From: JACVRW01 sp963803245
GTDB taxonomy: Bacteria; Actinomycetota; Thermoleophilia; Solirubrobacterales; Thermoleophilaceae
Assembly (NCBI GenBank): GCA_963803245.1
Contig: CAWDLI010000018.1
Span: 186,001-250,000 of the forward strand
Direction: 5' to 3'
Length of the DNA: 64,000 nt
In this document: positions 15,882 through 24,224 of the stretch, in pieces
Layout: each line of letters opens with the position of its first letter
Numbering within the stretch: the first letter of the stretch is position 1
Notes under the pieces: generated by a model
Seen by the model: the letters and a program-made list of their open reading frames with translations, nothing else
What the model was told of the DNA's origin: nothing
Databases searched by the model: none
Made by a program: the position numbers and the translations under genes

Positions 15882-16963
15882 CGAGAGTGCAATCTGCGCA
15901 CCCGCGGGGAGAGACCGCAGGTGACCTCGTAGTTGATCGTGTCGAGCCTGCCCGCCACCTCCTCGGCGAGGATCCTCTCCTCCCCCTGCTCGCCGATCAG
16001 CACCACGGGATCGCCGATCGCCACGGCCGGGTCCGGCCCCACGTCCACGGTCACGTTGTCCATGCTCACGGTCCCCACCAGCGGATACCTGCGCCCGCGG
16101 ATCAGCACGTCGCAGTCGTTCGAGAGGCCGCGGCGCCAGCCGTCGCCGTAGCCGATCGGGATCGTGGCGACCCAGGTCGGCTCCGCCGCTCTCCAGCGGC
16201 GCCCGTAGCCGGCGCCGTCGCCCGGCTCGAAGCGCCGCAGGGCCGCCACCCACGACTCGAGGGTCAGGGCCGGCTCGAGTCCGCGCTCGCGCGGATCGCC
16301 CTGAGAGGGGTCGAGGCCGTAGATCGCGACGCCGCAGCGGACCATGTCGAAGTGCGCGGCCGGGTCCCGGAACGTGGCCGCGCTGTTGGCCGCGTGGACC
16401 ACGGCCTCGGGAGCCTCCCGCCTAGCCGCCTGAACGAACTCGGTGAAGCGCTCGAGCTGTTCGGGGAAGAGGTGGTCACCCGGCTCGTCCGCGGTTGCGA
16501 AATGGGTCATCACACCCGCCACCCGGGGCCCCAGGAGCGAGCCCGCGAGCTCCACGTCCTTCGTGCCGAGCCGTCCCATGCCGGTGTCGAGCTTGACATG
16601 CACGCGCGCCCCGTCGAGCGCGGCGGCCGCCTCGGCGAACTCGCGCGTCCAGGCCACCACGTCGGCGCCTGACTCCACCGCGGTGCGCAGGTCAGCGCTG
16701 GTGAGGGCCCCCATCACGAGCAGGCGGGCGTCGATGCCCTGCTCGCGCAGGTGGCGGGCCTCGGCGGCCGTGGCCACCGCCAGCCATGTGGCGCCGCCTC
16801 TCAGCGCCGCGCCGGCGGCCGGCACGGCCCCGTGCCCGTAGCCGTCGGCCTTGACCACGGCGCACAGCCGGGTGCCTCCGCTGGTCAGCTCGGTGAGCCT
16901 GCGGCAGTTGCGCTCGATGGCGCCTTCGTCGATGCGAGCCAGCGCGCGTTCGGCGCCGGTCAC
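15878..16963 (-). CDS. alr: alanine racemase
   Basis: PLP enzyme making D-alanine for peptidoglycan, 361 residues. The N-terminal barrel has CAVVKADGYGHG with the Schiff-base lysine. Residues further on include HVKLDTGMGRLG, VHAANSAATF and the C-terminal tyrosine region YGYGRRWR/PIGYGDG. The GTG start overlaps the CBS gene stop, and the gene continues into cca by another GTGA. The position after nnr matches the usual actinobacterial order. Confidence 0.96.
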   Translation of the reverse strand: MTGAERALARIDEGAIERNCRRLTELTSGGTRLCAVVKADGYGHGAVPAAGAALRGGATWLAVATAAEARHLREQGIDARLLVMGALTSADLRTAVESGADVVAWTREFAEAAAALDGARVHVKLDTGMGRLGTKDVELAGSLLGPRVAGVMTHFATADEPGDHLFPEQLERFTEFVQAARREAPEAVVHAANSAATFRDPAAHFDMVRCGVAIYGLDPSQGDPRERGLEPALTLESWVAALRRFEPGDGAGYGRRWRAAEPTWVATIPIGYGDGWRRGLSNDCDVLIRGRRYPLVGTVSMDNVTVDVGPDPAVAIGDPVVLIGEQGEERILAEEVAGRLDTINYEVTCGLSPRVRRLHSR

Positions 16964-17421
16964 CGGGCGAGGGCGCCCAGCACGTCCATGCGCGTGACCA
17001 CGCCCACCGGCCGGCCGTCGTCGTCCACCACGGGCAGGCGGTTGTGCCCCGACTCGTGGATGAGGCGCGCGGCCTCCCGGACGGTGGCGTTAGGGCCGAC
17101 CGTGTCGGGGTCCGCCGTCATCATGTCGGCGGCCGTGGAGGCGAATGCCTTGCGCAGGCGCTTCTCGAAGCGCCCGAGCGGCTCCAGGAAGACGGTGCCG
17201 CCGAACAGGTTCACGTAGTGCGGGATGTGGAGGTCGCCCTGGTCGTCGGGCAGCACCAGATCGGCCTCGGTCACGATCCCCGCCAGACGGCCGTCGGCGT
17301 CCACCACGGGAACGCCCGGCAGCTCCTGGTCGTTGAGGAGCTTGACCACCTCCTCAACGCTCGCATCGGTGCTCACCGACGCGGGAGAGGAGTCCATGAT
17401 GTCCCTGACCTGGTCGCTCAC
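16960..17421 (-). CDS. tandem CBS-domain protein
   Basis: A 153-residue protein of two CBS motifs in a Bateman pair: repeat 1 is VRDIMDSSPASVSTDASVEE and repeat 2 is ADMMTADPDTVGPNATVREA. Each is followed by LPGVPVVDADGRLAGIVTE or NRLPVVDDDGRPVGVVTRMD. Such modules sense adenosine ligands. There is no catalytic domain, so it is probably a stand-alone regulator. The GTG start at 17421 lies 12 bp from the end of the nnr gene. Confidence 0.9.
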   Translation of the reverse strand: MSDQVRDIMDSSPASVSTDASVEEVVKLLNDQELPGVPVVDADGRLAGIVTEADLVLPDDQGDLHIPHYVNLFGGTVFLEPLGRFEKRLRKAFASTAADMMTADPDTVGPNATVREAARLIHESGHNRLPVVDDDGRPVGVVTRMDVLGALAR

Positions 17422-17432
17422 TTCCAGCGACC

Positions 17433-18950
17433 CTATCGGAGCGATAGGCCCGCGGGCAGGGCGTCGATCACGTCGCCCGCCATCACGTGGTCGGCTCCCA
17501 GCCGCTCGCCGGCGGCGCGCCCGGCGAGGCCGTGGGCGAGCGCGCCCAGAGAGGCTGCCTCGAAGGGCCCGAGTCCCTTGGCCAGGAGCGCGCCCACGAG
17601 GCCGGAGAGCACGTCCCCGGTGCCGGCCGTGGCCAGCGCCGCGCTGCCGCCCGGGCTCACCGCCACCCGCCCGCCGGGCTGCGCGACGATCGTGTCGTCC
17701 CCCTTCAGCAGCACCACCGCGCCGCTGAGCTCGGCCGCTCGGCGCACGCTCGCCAGCCGCTGCCTCTCCACGTCCTCGGGCTCCAGCTCGAGCAGGCGCC
17801 CGAGCTCGGCGGCGTGCGGGGTCAGCACCGTCGGGCCGGTCCGCCCGCGGAACAGCTCGAGGCGGCCGGCGTGCGCGTTCAGGCCGTCGGCGTCGACCAG
17901 CAGCGGCGCCGGCAGCTCGCGCGCCGCGAGGCGGGCGAACTCGCCGGCCCCGTCGCTCCGCCCGAGACCCGGGCCCAGCACCACCGCTCCGGCGCGCTCC
18001 GCCATCTCGGTCAGCTCGCCCGCCCCCTCGGGAGTGTGCGCGCCCTCCGCGTCGGTCAGCCCCCTGGTCATCTGCTCGAGCAGGCGCAGCTCCACCACCT
18101 GCTGCACCGCCGCGGGCACCGCCACCTGCACGTATCCGGCGCCGGCTCGCTGCGCGGAGCGAGCCGCCATCGTCGGCGCGCCGGTCAGCCCGGCCGAGCC
18201 CCCGGCCACCACCACCACGCCCGAGTCGAACTTGGATCCGCTGCGCGGCCGGTGCGGATAGAGGTCGATCACCCGCTCCGAGATGAGGCCGGCGCGCAGC
18301 GGCTTCGGCCAGCCGCGCGGAATCCCGATGTCCACGACCTCCACGGCGCCGGCGTGCCCCTTGCCCGGCTCCACGTGGAGCCCGACCTTGGATCCGTGGA
18401 AGGTCGCCGTGACCGCCGCGAGCACGGCCTCGCCCTCCACCACGCCCGTCGAGGCATCCACACCCGAGGGGACGTCGCAGGCGACAACCGGCGCCGGCTG
18501 AGCGTTGATCGCCGCTATCGCCCCCGCCACCGGGTCGCGCGGCGCCCCCTCGAAGCCGGTGCCGAGCAGAGCGTCCACCACCACGCCGGCCCCCGCGAGC
18601 CGCTCGGGCTCGAACGGCTCGGGGGGCTCGCCCGGGAGCAGCTCCAGGTTCGCCGCGGCGTCGCCGCGGAGGTCGTCCAGCGGCGCAACCGCGAGCACCC
18701 TCACGTCGTGGCCGTCCTCGCGCAGGTGGCGCGCAGCCACGAGCCCGTCGCCGCCGTTGTTGCCCTTTCCCACCACCACGCACACCGGGCCATCACCCGC
18801 CGCGGCCGCCACGGCGCGAGCCAGGCCCGCGCCCGCACGCTCCATCAGCTCCAGCGAGGGCGTGGCCATCTCGCCGATCGCCCAGGTGTCGACGGCGCGC
18901 ATCTCGTCCGCCTCGTAGAGCGGATCGAGCCAGTCCGGGAGTGAACTCAC
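17433..18950 (-). CDS. nnr: bifunctional NAD(P)HX epimerase/dehydratase
   Basis: A 505-residue metabolite-repair enzyme. The N-terminal YjeF_N/NAXE part, about residues 1-215, epimerises hydrated NAD(P)H (VCVVVGKGNNGGDGLVAARH). The C-terminal ADP-dependent dehydratase follows (VVLGPGLGRSDG, VLTPHAAELGRLL, GTGDVLSGLVGALLA). The fusion is the common bacterial arrangement. It overlaps acpS upstream and is followed by the CBS gene. Confidence 0.94.
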   Translation of the reverse strand: MSSLPDWLDPLYEADEMRAVDTWAIGEMATPSLELMERAGAGLARAVAAAAGDGPVCVVVGKGNNGGDGLVAARHLREDGHDVRVLAVAPLDDLRGDAAANLELLPGEPPEPFEPERLAGAGVVVDALLGTGFEGAPRDPVAGAIAAINAQPAPVVACDVPSGVDASTGVVEGEAVLAAVTATFHGSKVGLHVEPGKGHAGAVEVVDIGIPRGWPKPLRAGLISERVIDLYPHRPRSGSKFDSGVVVVAGGSAGLTGAPTMAARSAQRAGAGYVQVAVPAAVQQVVELRLLEQMTRGLTDAEGAHTPEGAGELTEMAERAGAVVLGPGLGRSDGAGEFARLAARELPAPLLVDADGLNAHAGRLELFRGRTGPTVLTPHAAELGRLLELEPEDVERQRLASVRRAAELSGAVVLLKGDDTIVAQPGGRVAVSPGGSAALATAGTGDVLSGLVGALLAKGLGPFEAASLGALAHGLAGRAAGERLGADHVMAGDVIDALPAGLSLR

Positions 18951-19300
18951 CGGAGGATTGCTACCGCACCCGCGACCCCTTGTGTATGCGTGAGCGACAC
19001 CACGGGCTCCAGCCCCAGCTCCGCCGCGCGCTCAGCCGCGGCGCCACTGAGGCGCACGGAGGGCGCGCCCTCGCCGGCCACGACCTCCACGTCCCGGTAG
19101 CTCCAGGCCTGGAGTCCGAGCGCCTTGGCCACCGCCTCCTTGGCGCAGAACCTCGCGGCCAGGTGCATCGCGGGACGGGCCTTGGCCTCGGCGTAGGCCC
19201 GCTCACCGCCGGTGAAGAGCCGCTCCGCAAGTCGCGGACGGCGCTCCAGCGCGCGCTCCAGCCGCTCTATCTCCAGAAGGTCGAGACCAACCCCGGTCAC
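18947..19300 (-). CDS. acpS: holo-[acyl-carrier-protein] synthase
   Basis: A 117-residue phosphopantetheinyl transferase moving the 4'-phosphopantetheine of CoA onto ACP. Its Mg-site motifs are GVGLDLLEIERLERAL and ARFCAKEAVAKALG. The GTG start overlaps the glmS stop (GTGA) and the end overlaps nnr. The acpS-nnr-alr order is common in actinobacteria. Confidence 0.95.
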   Translation of the reverse strand: MTGVGLDLLEIERLERALERRPRLAERLFTGGERAYAEAKARPAMHLAARFCAKEAVAKALGLQAWSYRDVEVVAGEGAPSVRLSGAAAERAAELGLEPVVSLTHTQGVAGAVAILR

Positions 19301-21129
19301 TCGACCGTGACGGTCTTCGCGAGGTTCCGAGGCTGGTCCACGTTGAGGCCGCGCGCCCTGGCGATGTAATAGGCGAGCAGCTGAAGCGGGATCACGGCGA
19401 GGATGGGCTGCAGGAACCAGTCGGTGGCCGGCACCTTCACGACCTCCTCGGCATGGCCGTCCACGCGGTCGTTCCCGTGGGTGGCCACGGCCACCACGTG
19501 GGCGCCGCGCGCCCGCACCTCGGCGATGTTCGACAGCACCTTGTCGAGCACCGGCGAGTCGGTGGCCACGCAGACCACCGGCGTGTTGTCGTCCAGCAGC
19601 GCGATCGGGCCGTGCTTCATCTCGCCGGCCGCGTAGGCGTCGGTCGGGATGTAGGAGATCTCCTTGAGCTTGAGAGCGCCCTCGAGGCACACGGGCAGGC
19701 CGATGTGGCGGCCGAGGTAGAGGAAGAACTCAGCGTCCTTCCAGTGCTCGGCGATCCGGCGGACGGGCTCGTCCACCTCCGCGAGCAGGGTGTCGATCGC
19801 GTGCGGCAGCTCGCGCAGCTCGCGGCAGAGACGGGCCCGCACATCGGGCTCGAGCCTGCCCTGCACCTGGGCGAGCTTCAGCGAGAGCAGGTACATCACG
19901 GCCACCTGGGCCACGAAGGTCTTGGTGGCGGCAACGCCGATCTCGAGGCCGGCGCGGGTGAAGATCACGCCGTCGGAGTCGCGCGTGGCCTGGCTGCCCA
20001 TCACGTTGGTCACGCCGATCACCTTCGCGCCGCGCTCGCGCGCCAGGCGCATCGCCGCGAGCGTGTCGGCGGTCTCGCCCGACTGCGAGATGCCCACGAC
20101 CAGGTCGTGCTCGTCCAGCACCGGGTTGCGGTAGCGGAACTCCGACGCGATGTCGATCTCCACGTGCATCCGCGCCCACGCCTCGGTGGCGTAGCGGCCC
20201 ACGAGGCCGGCGTGGTAGGAGGTGCCGCAGGCCACGAAGATGACGCGGCGCAGGTTGCGCAGCTCGTCGTCGGTGATGCCGATGTCTCCGAGATCCACCT
20301 CGTCGCCGACGATGCGGTCGGCCACGGTCTCCGCCACGGCGTCGGCCTGCTCGTGGATCTCCTTCAGCATGAAGCTCTCATACCCGTTCTTCTCGGCGGT
20401 GTCCTCGTCCCAGTCGACCTCGTCGATGTCGCGCTCGATCGTCTCGCCCTCGGCGTCGATGAAGCGGGTGCCCTCCGGAGTCACGGCGACGATCTCGCCG
20501 TTCTCGACGAGCTGCACGTGGCGGGTCTCGGCCAGGAAGGCCGGGATCGCCGAGGCGATGAAGCCCTCGCCCTCGCCGACTCCCACCACCAGCGGGCACT
20601 CCTTGCGGGCGCCCACGAGCACCTCCGGTGAGTCGGCGGAGATGGCCACGAAGGCGTAGTGGCCGCGAAGGTCGTTGTAGGCGCGACGGACTGCCTCCAC
20701 GAGGTCGCCCTCGAAGTGCTGCGCCACGAGATGGGCGACCACCTCGGCGTCGGTCTCGGAGGTGAACTTGGCGCCGTTGGCGAGCAGCTGGTCGCGCAGC
20801 TCGGTCCAGTTCTCCACGATGCCGTTGAGCACGATGTGCACGCGCTCGGAGGTGTCCCAGTGGGGATGAGCGTTCGCCTCGGTCACGCGGCCGTGGGTGG
20901 CCCAGCGGGTGTGACCGATGCCGGTGGAGCCGCGCAGATGGCCGTTCTTCGAGACCACCGCGTCGCGGAGGTGCTGAAGGTTCCCTACCGCGTGGACCGA
21001 GTCGATCGACCCGTTCGTTACGAGGGAGAGCCCTGCTGAGTCGTACCCACGGTATTCGAGTCGCTGCAGACCCTCAAGAAGCAGGTCGCGGCACTCGCGC
21101 GGTCCGACGTAACCGATGATGCCGCACAC
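19297..21129 (-). CDS. glmS: glucosamine-6-phosphate synthase
   Basis: A 610-residue glutamine-fructose-6-phosphate transaminase, the entry to UDP-GlcNAc. The N-terminal nucleophile hydrolase domain begins MCGIIGYVGPRECRDLLLEG with catalytic Cys2, and the two SIS isomerase domains include FVACGTSYHAGLVGRY and SQSGETADTLAAMRLA. It ends LNVDQPRNLAKTVTVE. Only 67 bp separate it from glmM upstream, too short for the glmS ribozyme. Confidence 0.97.
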   Translation of the reverse strand: MCGIIGYVGPRECRDLLLEGLQRLEYRGYDSAGLSLVTNGSIDSVHAVGNLQHLRDAVVSKNGHLRGSTGIGHTRWATHGRVTEANAHPHWDTSERVHIVLNGIVENWTELRDQLLANGAKFTSETDAEVVAHLVAQHFEGDLVEAVRRAYNDLRGHYAFVAISADSPEVLVGARKECPLVVGVGEGEGFIASAIPAFLAETRHVQLVENGEIVAVTPEGTRFIDAEGETIERDIDEVDWDEDTAEKNGYESFMLKEIHEQADAVAETVADRIVGDEVDLGDIGITDDELRNLRRVIFVACGTSYHAGLVGRYATEAWARMHVEIDIASEFRYRNPVLDEHDLVVGISQSGETADTLAAMRLARERGAKVIGVTNVMGSQATRDSDGVIFTRAGLEIGVAATKTFVAQVAVMYLLSLKLAQVQGRLEPDVRARLCRELRELPHAIDTLLAEVDEPVRRIAEHWKDAEFFLYLGRHIGLPVCLEGALKLKEISYIPTDAYAAGEMKHGPIALLDDNTPVVCVATDSPVLDKVLSNIAEVRARGAHVVAVATHGNDRVDGHAEEVVKVPATDWFLQPILAVIPLQLLAYYIARARGLNVDQPRNLAKTVTVE

Positions 21130-21196
21130 GAGAGTTCGAGGTTAGTGCAGATATCTCTGACCGGCCAGTTCAAGAACGGGGCCCTATGCCGATCGT

Positions 21197-22507
21197 CTAG
21201 GAGCCCAATCTACGTTCGACCAGTGAGACCAGTCGGTCGCAGACCGCATCGCATTCATCGGCAGTCGGGGCCTCGACCATTACCCGTACGAGCGGCTCCG
21301 TGCCCGAAGGGCGCACGAGCACCCGTCCGCGCCCCTCGAGCGCCTTGTGCTCCTTCTCGACGGCCTCGCGCACGTCCGCCGCGTGCTCGAGCGCGTCGCG
21401 GTCGCGCACGCGCACGTTCACGAGGCGCTGCGGCAGCTTCTCCATCGCGTCGCGCTCGGACAGGTCGCGGCCGGCGAGCGCCTCGAGCGTGAGGAGCGCC
21501 GCGGCCGTGCCGTCGCCGGCCGGCACGAAGCCCGTGTCGATGATGTGGCCCGACTGCTCGCCGCCGAACGCCCAGCCGCGGCTCAGAAGCTCGGCCAGCA
21601 CGTGGCGGTCGCCCACCTGGGTGGTGGCCACCTCGATCCCGGCCACCTCCATCGCCCTGTGGAAGCCGTAGTTGGTCATCACGGTCACGGCCACGCCATC
21701 GCCCGGCAGGCGGCCGTTCTCGCGCAGGTGGAGGGCGGCCAGCGCCATCAACTCGTCCCCGTCCACCACCTCGCCCCGCCGGTCGACCGCGAGCACGCGA
21801 TCACCGTCGCCGTCGAGCGCGAAGGCGATGTCGAAGCCGCCCTCGGTCACCCGGTCTGCCAGCAGCCCCACGTGCGTCGAGCCGCAGTCGCGGTTGATGT
21901 TCCTGCCGTCGGGATCCACCGCGGTCAGCTCGGGCTCGGCGCCCAGCCTCCGGAAAATGTCCGGCGCGACCCGGTAGGTGGCCCCGTTGGCGCAGTCGAG
22001 CAGGATCTTGACGCCCGAGAGGTCCAGTCCCGAGAAGCGCGTCTCGAGCTCCCGGACGTAGTCGCCGGCGGCCCCGTGGAGGTCGCGCACGCGGCCGATC
22101 GCGTCGCTCGCGTGGTGCCCGTGCACCAGGCGCTCGATCTGCTCCTCGTGCACGTCGGCCAGCTTGGTGCCCTCGGGGCCGAAGAACTTGATCCCGTTGT
22201 CCTCGTACGGGTTGTGCGACGCCGAGACCACGGCGGCCAGATCGAACCCGTAGCGCCGCACGAGCAGGGCCGCCCCGGGCGTGGGGAGCACGCCGCCCAG
22301 CAGCGCGTGACCTCCGGCCGACGACACCCCGGCCGCCAGCGCCGCCTCGAGCATCTCGCCCGACTCGCGCGTGTCGCGGACGATCAGCACCTGAGGCGTC
22401 TTGGCCGGAGAGATCGAGGTGGCCGCGGCTCCGAGAGCCGTGGCCAGCTCGGCCGTCAGGAACTCGCCAGCGACGCCTCGGACGCCGTCCGTGCCGAACA
22501 GGCCCAC
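21197..22507 (-). CDS. glmM: phosphoglucosamine mutase
   Basis: A 436-residue alpha-D-phosphohexomutase converting GlcN-6-P to GlcN-1-P. It starts GLFGTDGVRGVAGEFLTAEL. The catalytic phosphoserine loop is VVSASHNPYEDNGIKFFG, the Mg loop is ALDGDGDRVLAVD, the sugar loop is GGEQSGHIID, and the phosphate site is VRPSGTEPLVRVMVE. It lies 7 bp downstream of rpsI, a widely conserved rplM-rpsI-glmM linkage. Confidence 0.97.
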   Translation of the reverse strand: MGLFGTDGVRGVAGEFLTAELATALGAAATSISPAKTPQVLIVRDTRESGEMLEAALAAGVSSAGGHALLGGVLPTPGAALLVRRYGFDLAAVVSASHNPYEDNGIKFFGPEGTKLADVHEEQIERLVHGHHASDAIGRVRDLHGAAGDYVRELETRFSGLDLSGVKILLDCANGATYRVAPDIFRRLGAEPELTAVDPDGRNINRDCGSTHVGLLADRVTEGGFDIAFALDGDGDRVLAVDRRGEVVDGDELMALAALHLRENGRLPGDGVAVTVMTNYGFHRAMEVAGIEVATTQVGDRHVLAELLSRGWAFGGEQSGHIIDTGFVPAGDGTAAALLTLEALAGRDLSERDAMEKLPQRLVNVRVRDRDALEHAADVREAVEKEHKALEGRGRVLVRPSGTEPLVRVMVEAPTADECDAVCDRLVSLVERRLGS

Positions 22508-22514
22508 GGTTTGG

Positions 22515-23499
22515 TTAGCGCTTCGAGAACTGCGGGCGCTTGCGGGCCTTCTTGAGTCCGGCCTTCTTGCGCTCCTTCACACGCGGGTCGCGCGTGAGGT
22601 AGCCGCGGCGCTTGAGCTCGCCGCGGAGTGCCGGATCGGCCTCCACGAGCGCGCGGGCGATGCCGTGGCGCAGCGCCGTGGCCTGCGCGGAGACGCCGCC
22701 GCCGTGGATGCGGGCGACCACGTCCATGCGGGTCTGGTAGCCGGCGGCCTCGAGCGGCTGGGCGGCCATCCGCTGGAGGCGGATCCGCGGGAAGTACTCG
22801 TCGAGGTGCCTGTTGTTGATCGTGTAGGTGCCCTCGCCCGGCTTCAGGATCACCCGCGCCACGGCGCTCTTGCGCTTGCCGGTGGCGGCGTAGCGGGCAT
22901 CGGCGGCCAGCGCGATCGGCTCGCGCACCACGGGCTCGGCCTCCGCTCCGGACTCTCCGGTCACGTCGTCCTCGCCCGGCTCGCCGGCTGTCTCGTCCAC
23001 CTCGGCGTACTCACCGAACTCGCTCTGCGGGCGCGGCTCCTCCTCGAGCACGAGATCGGGCTCGAGGTGCGCACCCGGGATCAGCTCCTCGTCGGAGCCC
23101 TTCTTGTCGGACTCCTTGCGCTTCCCGCGCGGGCGCTCCTCGCCGTCGGGCGCCGCGGCCTCGTCGCCCTCGGCGACCGGCTCAGCGGTTTCCTCGGGGG
23201 TTTCCTCGCCGGCCTCCGCCACGGGCTCGCCGGCCTCCTCGGCAGCGGCGGGCTCCTCCGGCTCCTCGGCGGCGGGCTCCTCGGCCTCGGCCGCGGGCTC
23301 CTCGCTCACCTCGGGCTCGTCGGCGTCGTCGGCCTCGGGTGCGGGCTCCTCGGCCTCGGCGGCCGGCTCCTCGCTCGCCTCGGCCTGCGGCTCGTCGGCC
23401 TCGGGCGTCGTCGGCCTCGGGCTCCTGGCCCTCCTCGGCCTCGGGCGTTCCGTTCGTCTCAGGTTCCTGGGCCGCGTCGTCGCGTTCCTCGGGTGTCAC
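22515..23499 (-). CDS. rpsI: 30S ribosomal protein S9 with long acidic N-terminal extension; apparent frameshift
   Basis: The S9 core occupies the last ~130 residues (TGKRKSAVARVILKPGEGTY near its start; tail GLKKARKRPQFSKR). Upstream lies an unusually long Glu/Ala/Pro/Asp-rich extension. GTG 23499 overlaps the rplM stop as GTGA and opens an acidic frame (TPEERDDAAQEPETNGTPEA). This frame is left at a CCC run (23403-23405), after which acidic coding continues one base out of phase into S9. Removing one C would give about 327 residues. Without a shift, the only in-frame start is GTG 23309, giving 264 residues with no ribosome binding site. Confidence 0.85.
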
Positions 23500-23930
23500 G
23501 CCTGCACCTCCATGGGCTCGGGCTGCTGGGCGGCGTGCGGATGATCGGGACCCGCGTAGACCTTCAGCTTGCGGAGCTGGGCACGGCCCAGCCGGGTGCG
23601 CGGAAGCATGCCCTTCACGGCCTTCCGGATGACCTCTTCCGGACGGCGCTCGAGCATCTCCGCGAGGGTCCTGCTGCGCAGGCCGCCGGGATAGCCGGAA
23701 TGCCGGTAGTAGAGCTTCTGCTCGCGCTTGCGGCCTGTCACGGAGATGCGCTCCGCGTTGATGACGATCACGAAGTCTCCGACGTCGCAGTGGGGCGTGT
23801 ACTCCGCCTTGCGCTTTCCGCGGAGTGTGTCCGCGATCTGCGTCGCCAGCCGGCCGAGAGTTTTGCCGGAGGCGTCGACGACGAGCCAGTTGCGCTCGCG
23901 CGAAGCGGGTGTCGCGACATACGTCTTCAT
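23496..23930 (-). CDS. rplM: 50S ribosomal protein L13
   Basis: A 144-residue large-subunit protein beginning MKTYVATPASRERNWLVVDA. The conserved centre is LGRLATQIADTLRGKRKAEY, and YYRHSGYPGGLRSRT and MLPRTRLGRAQLRKLKVYAG follow. It starts the rplM-rpsI-glmM unit and ends in a GTGA overlap with the GTG I take as the rpsI start. It is divergent from the riboswitch-controlled peptidase. Confidence 0.97.
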   Translation of the reverse strand: MKTYVATPASRERNWLVVDASGKTLGRLATQIADTLRGKRKAEYTPHCDVGDFVIVINAERISVTGRKREQKLYYRHSGYPGGLRSRTLAEMLERRPEEVIRKAVKGMLPRTRLGRAQLRKLKVYAGPDHPHAAQQPEPMEVQA

Positions 23931-24022
23931 GAAGCAGGGGATCGGCGCGCACGCCGAGACGGCGCCGACCGGGGCGTAGTGTGGCACACCCCCAGGTCCG
24001 GCGACCAGGCCGATTCCGCGGT

Positions 24023-24028
24023 TATACT
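24023..24028 (+). promoter_or_regulatory. candidate -10 element for the riboswitch leader
   Basis: TATACT, conspicuous in this GC-rich background, lies about 17 bases before the first paired position of the riboswitch, so transcription would begin near 24035. No convincing -35 hexamer is seen. Confidence 0.5.
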
Positions 24029-24044
24029 GCCGCGCCGATTCAGT

Positions 24045-24200
24045 GCCTGCCGAATTCCGGTGCTCACCTCAAGGGCATTCGGGAACGGGGGAACCGTTCG
24101 GAGGCCGTCGAAAGCAGGTCTCCGAAGGGGCGAATCGGCCGGATTGTCCCGGTCGTAGCGCCGCACTTCAGGCGCGAGCCCGTCAGCTAACCCCGTAGGC
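24045..24200 (+). promoter_or_regulatory. c-di-AMP (ydaO-yuaA type) riboswitch
   Basis: The leader of the M23 peptidase gene has the hallmarks of this class. It contains a GGGAACGGGGGAACC segment near 24080, GGGGCGAATC near 24127, and a CCCGTCAGCTAACCCCGTAGGC block ending at 24200, which I recall as the class's most conserved 3' part. The ends close a P1 stem (GCCTGC 24045-24050 with GTAGGC 24195-24200). In actinobacteria this class controls wall hydrolases, usually switching expression off when c-di-AMP is high. The ribosome binding site begins about 20 bases after P1. Confidence 0.88.
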
Positions 24201-24224
24201 CAACCGAAGCGAGGCCATAGGAGT

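Noticed and set aside
21130..21196. glmS ribozyme upstream of glmS
   Set aside because: Only 67 bp separate glmM and glmS, far too short for the ribozyme, and none of its conserved core is visible.
23100..23500. Repetitive GAGGCC/GAGGAG stretch in rpsI as a possible tandem repeat or CRISPR-like array
   Set aside because: The periodicity is codon-based Glu/Ala/Pro low complexity with no constant repeat unit or spacers.
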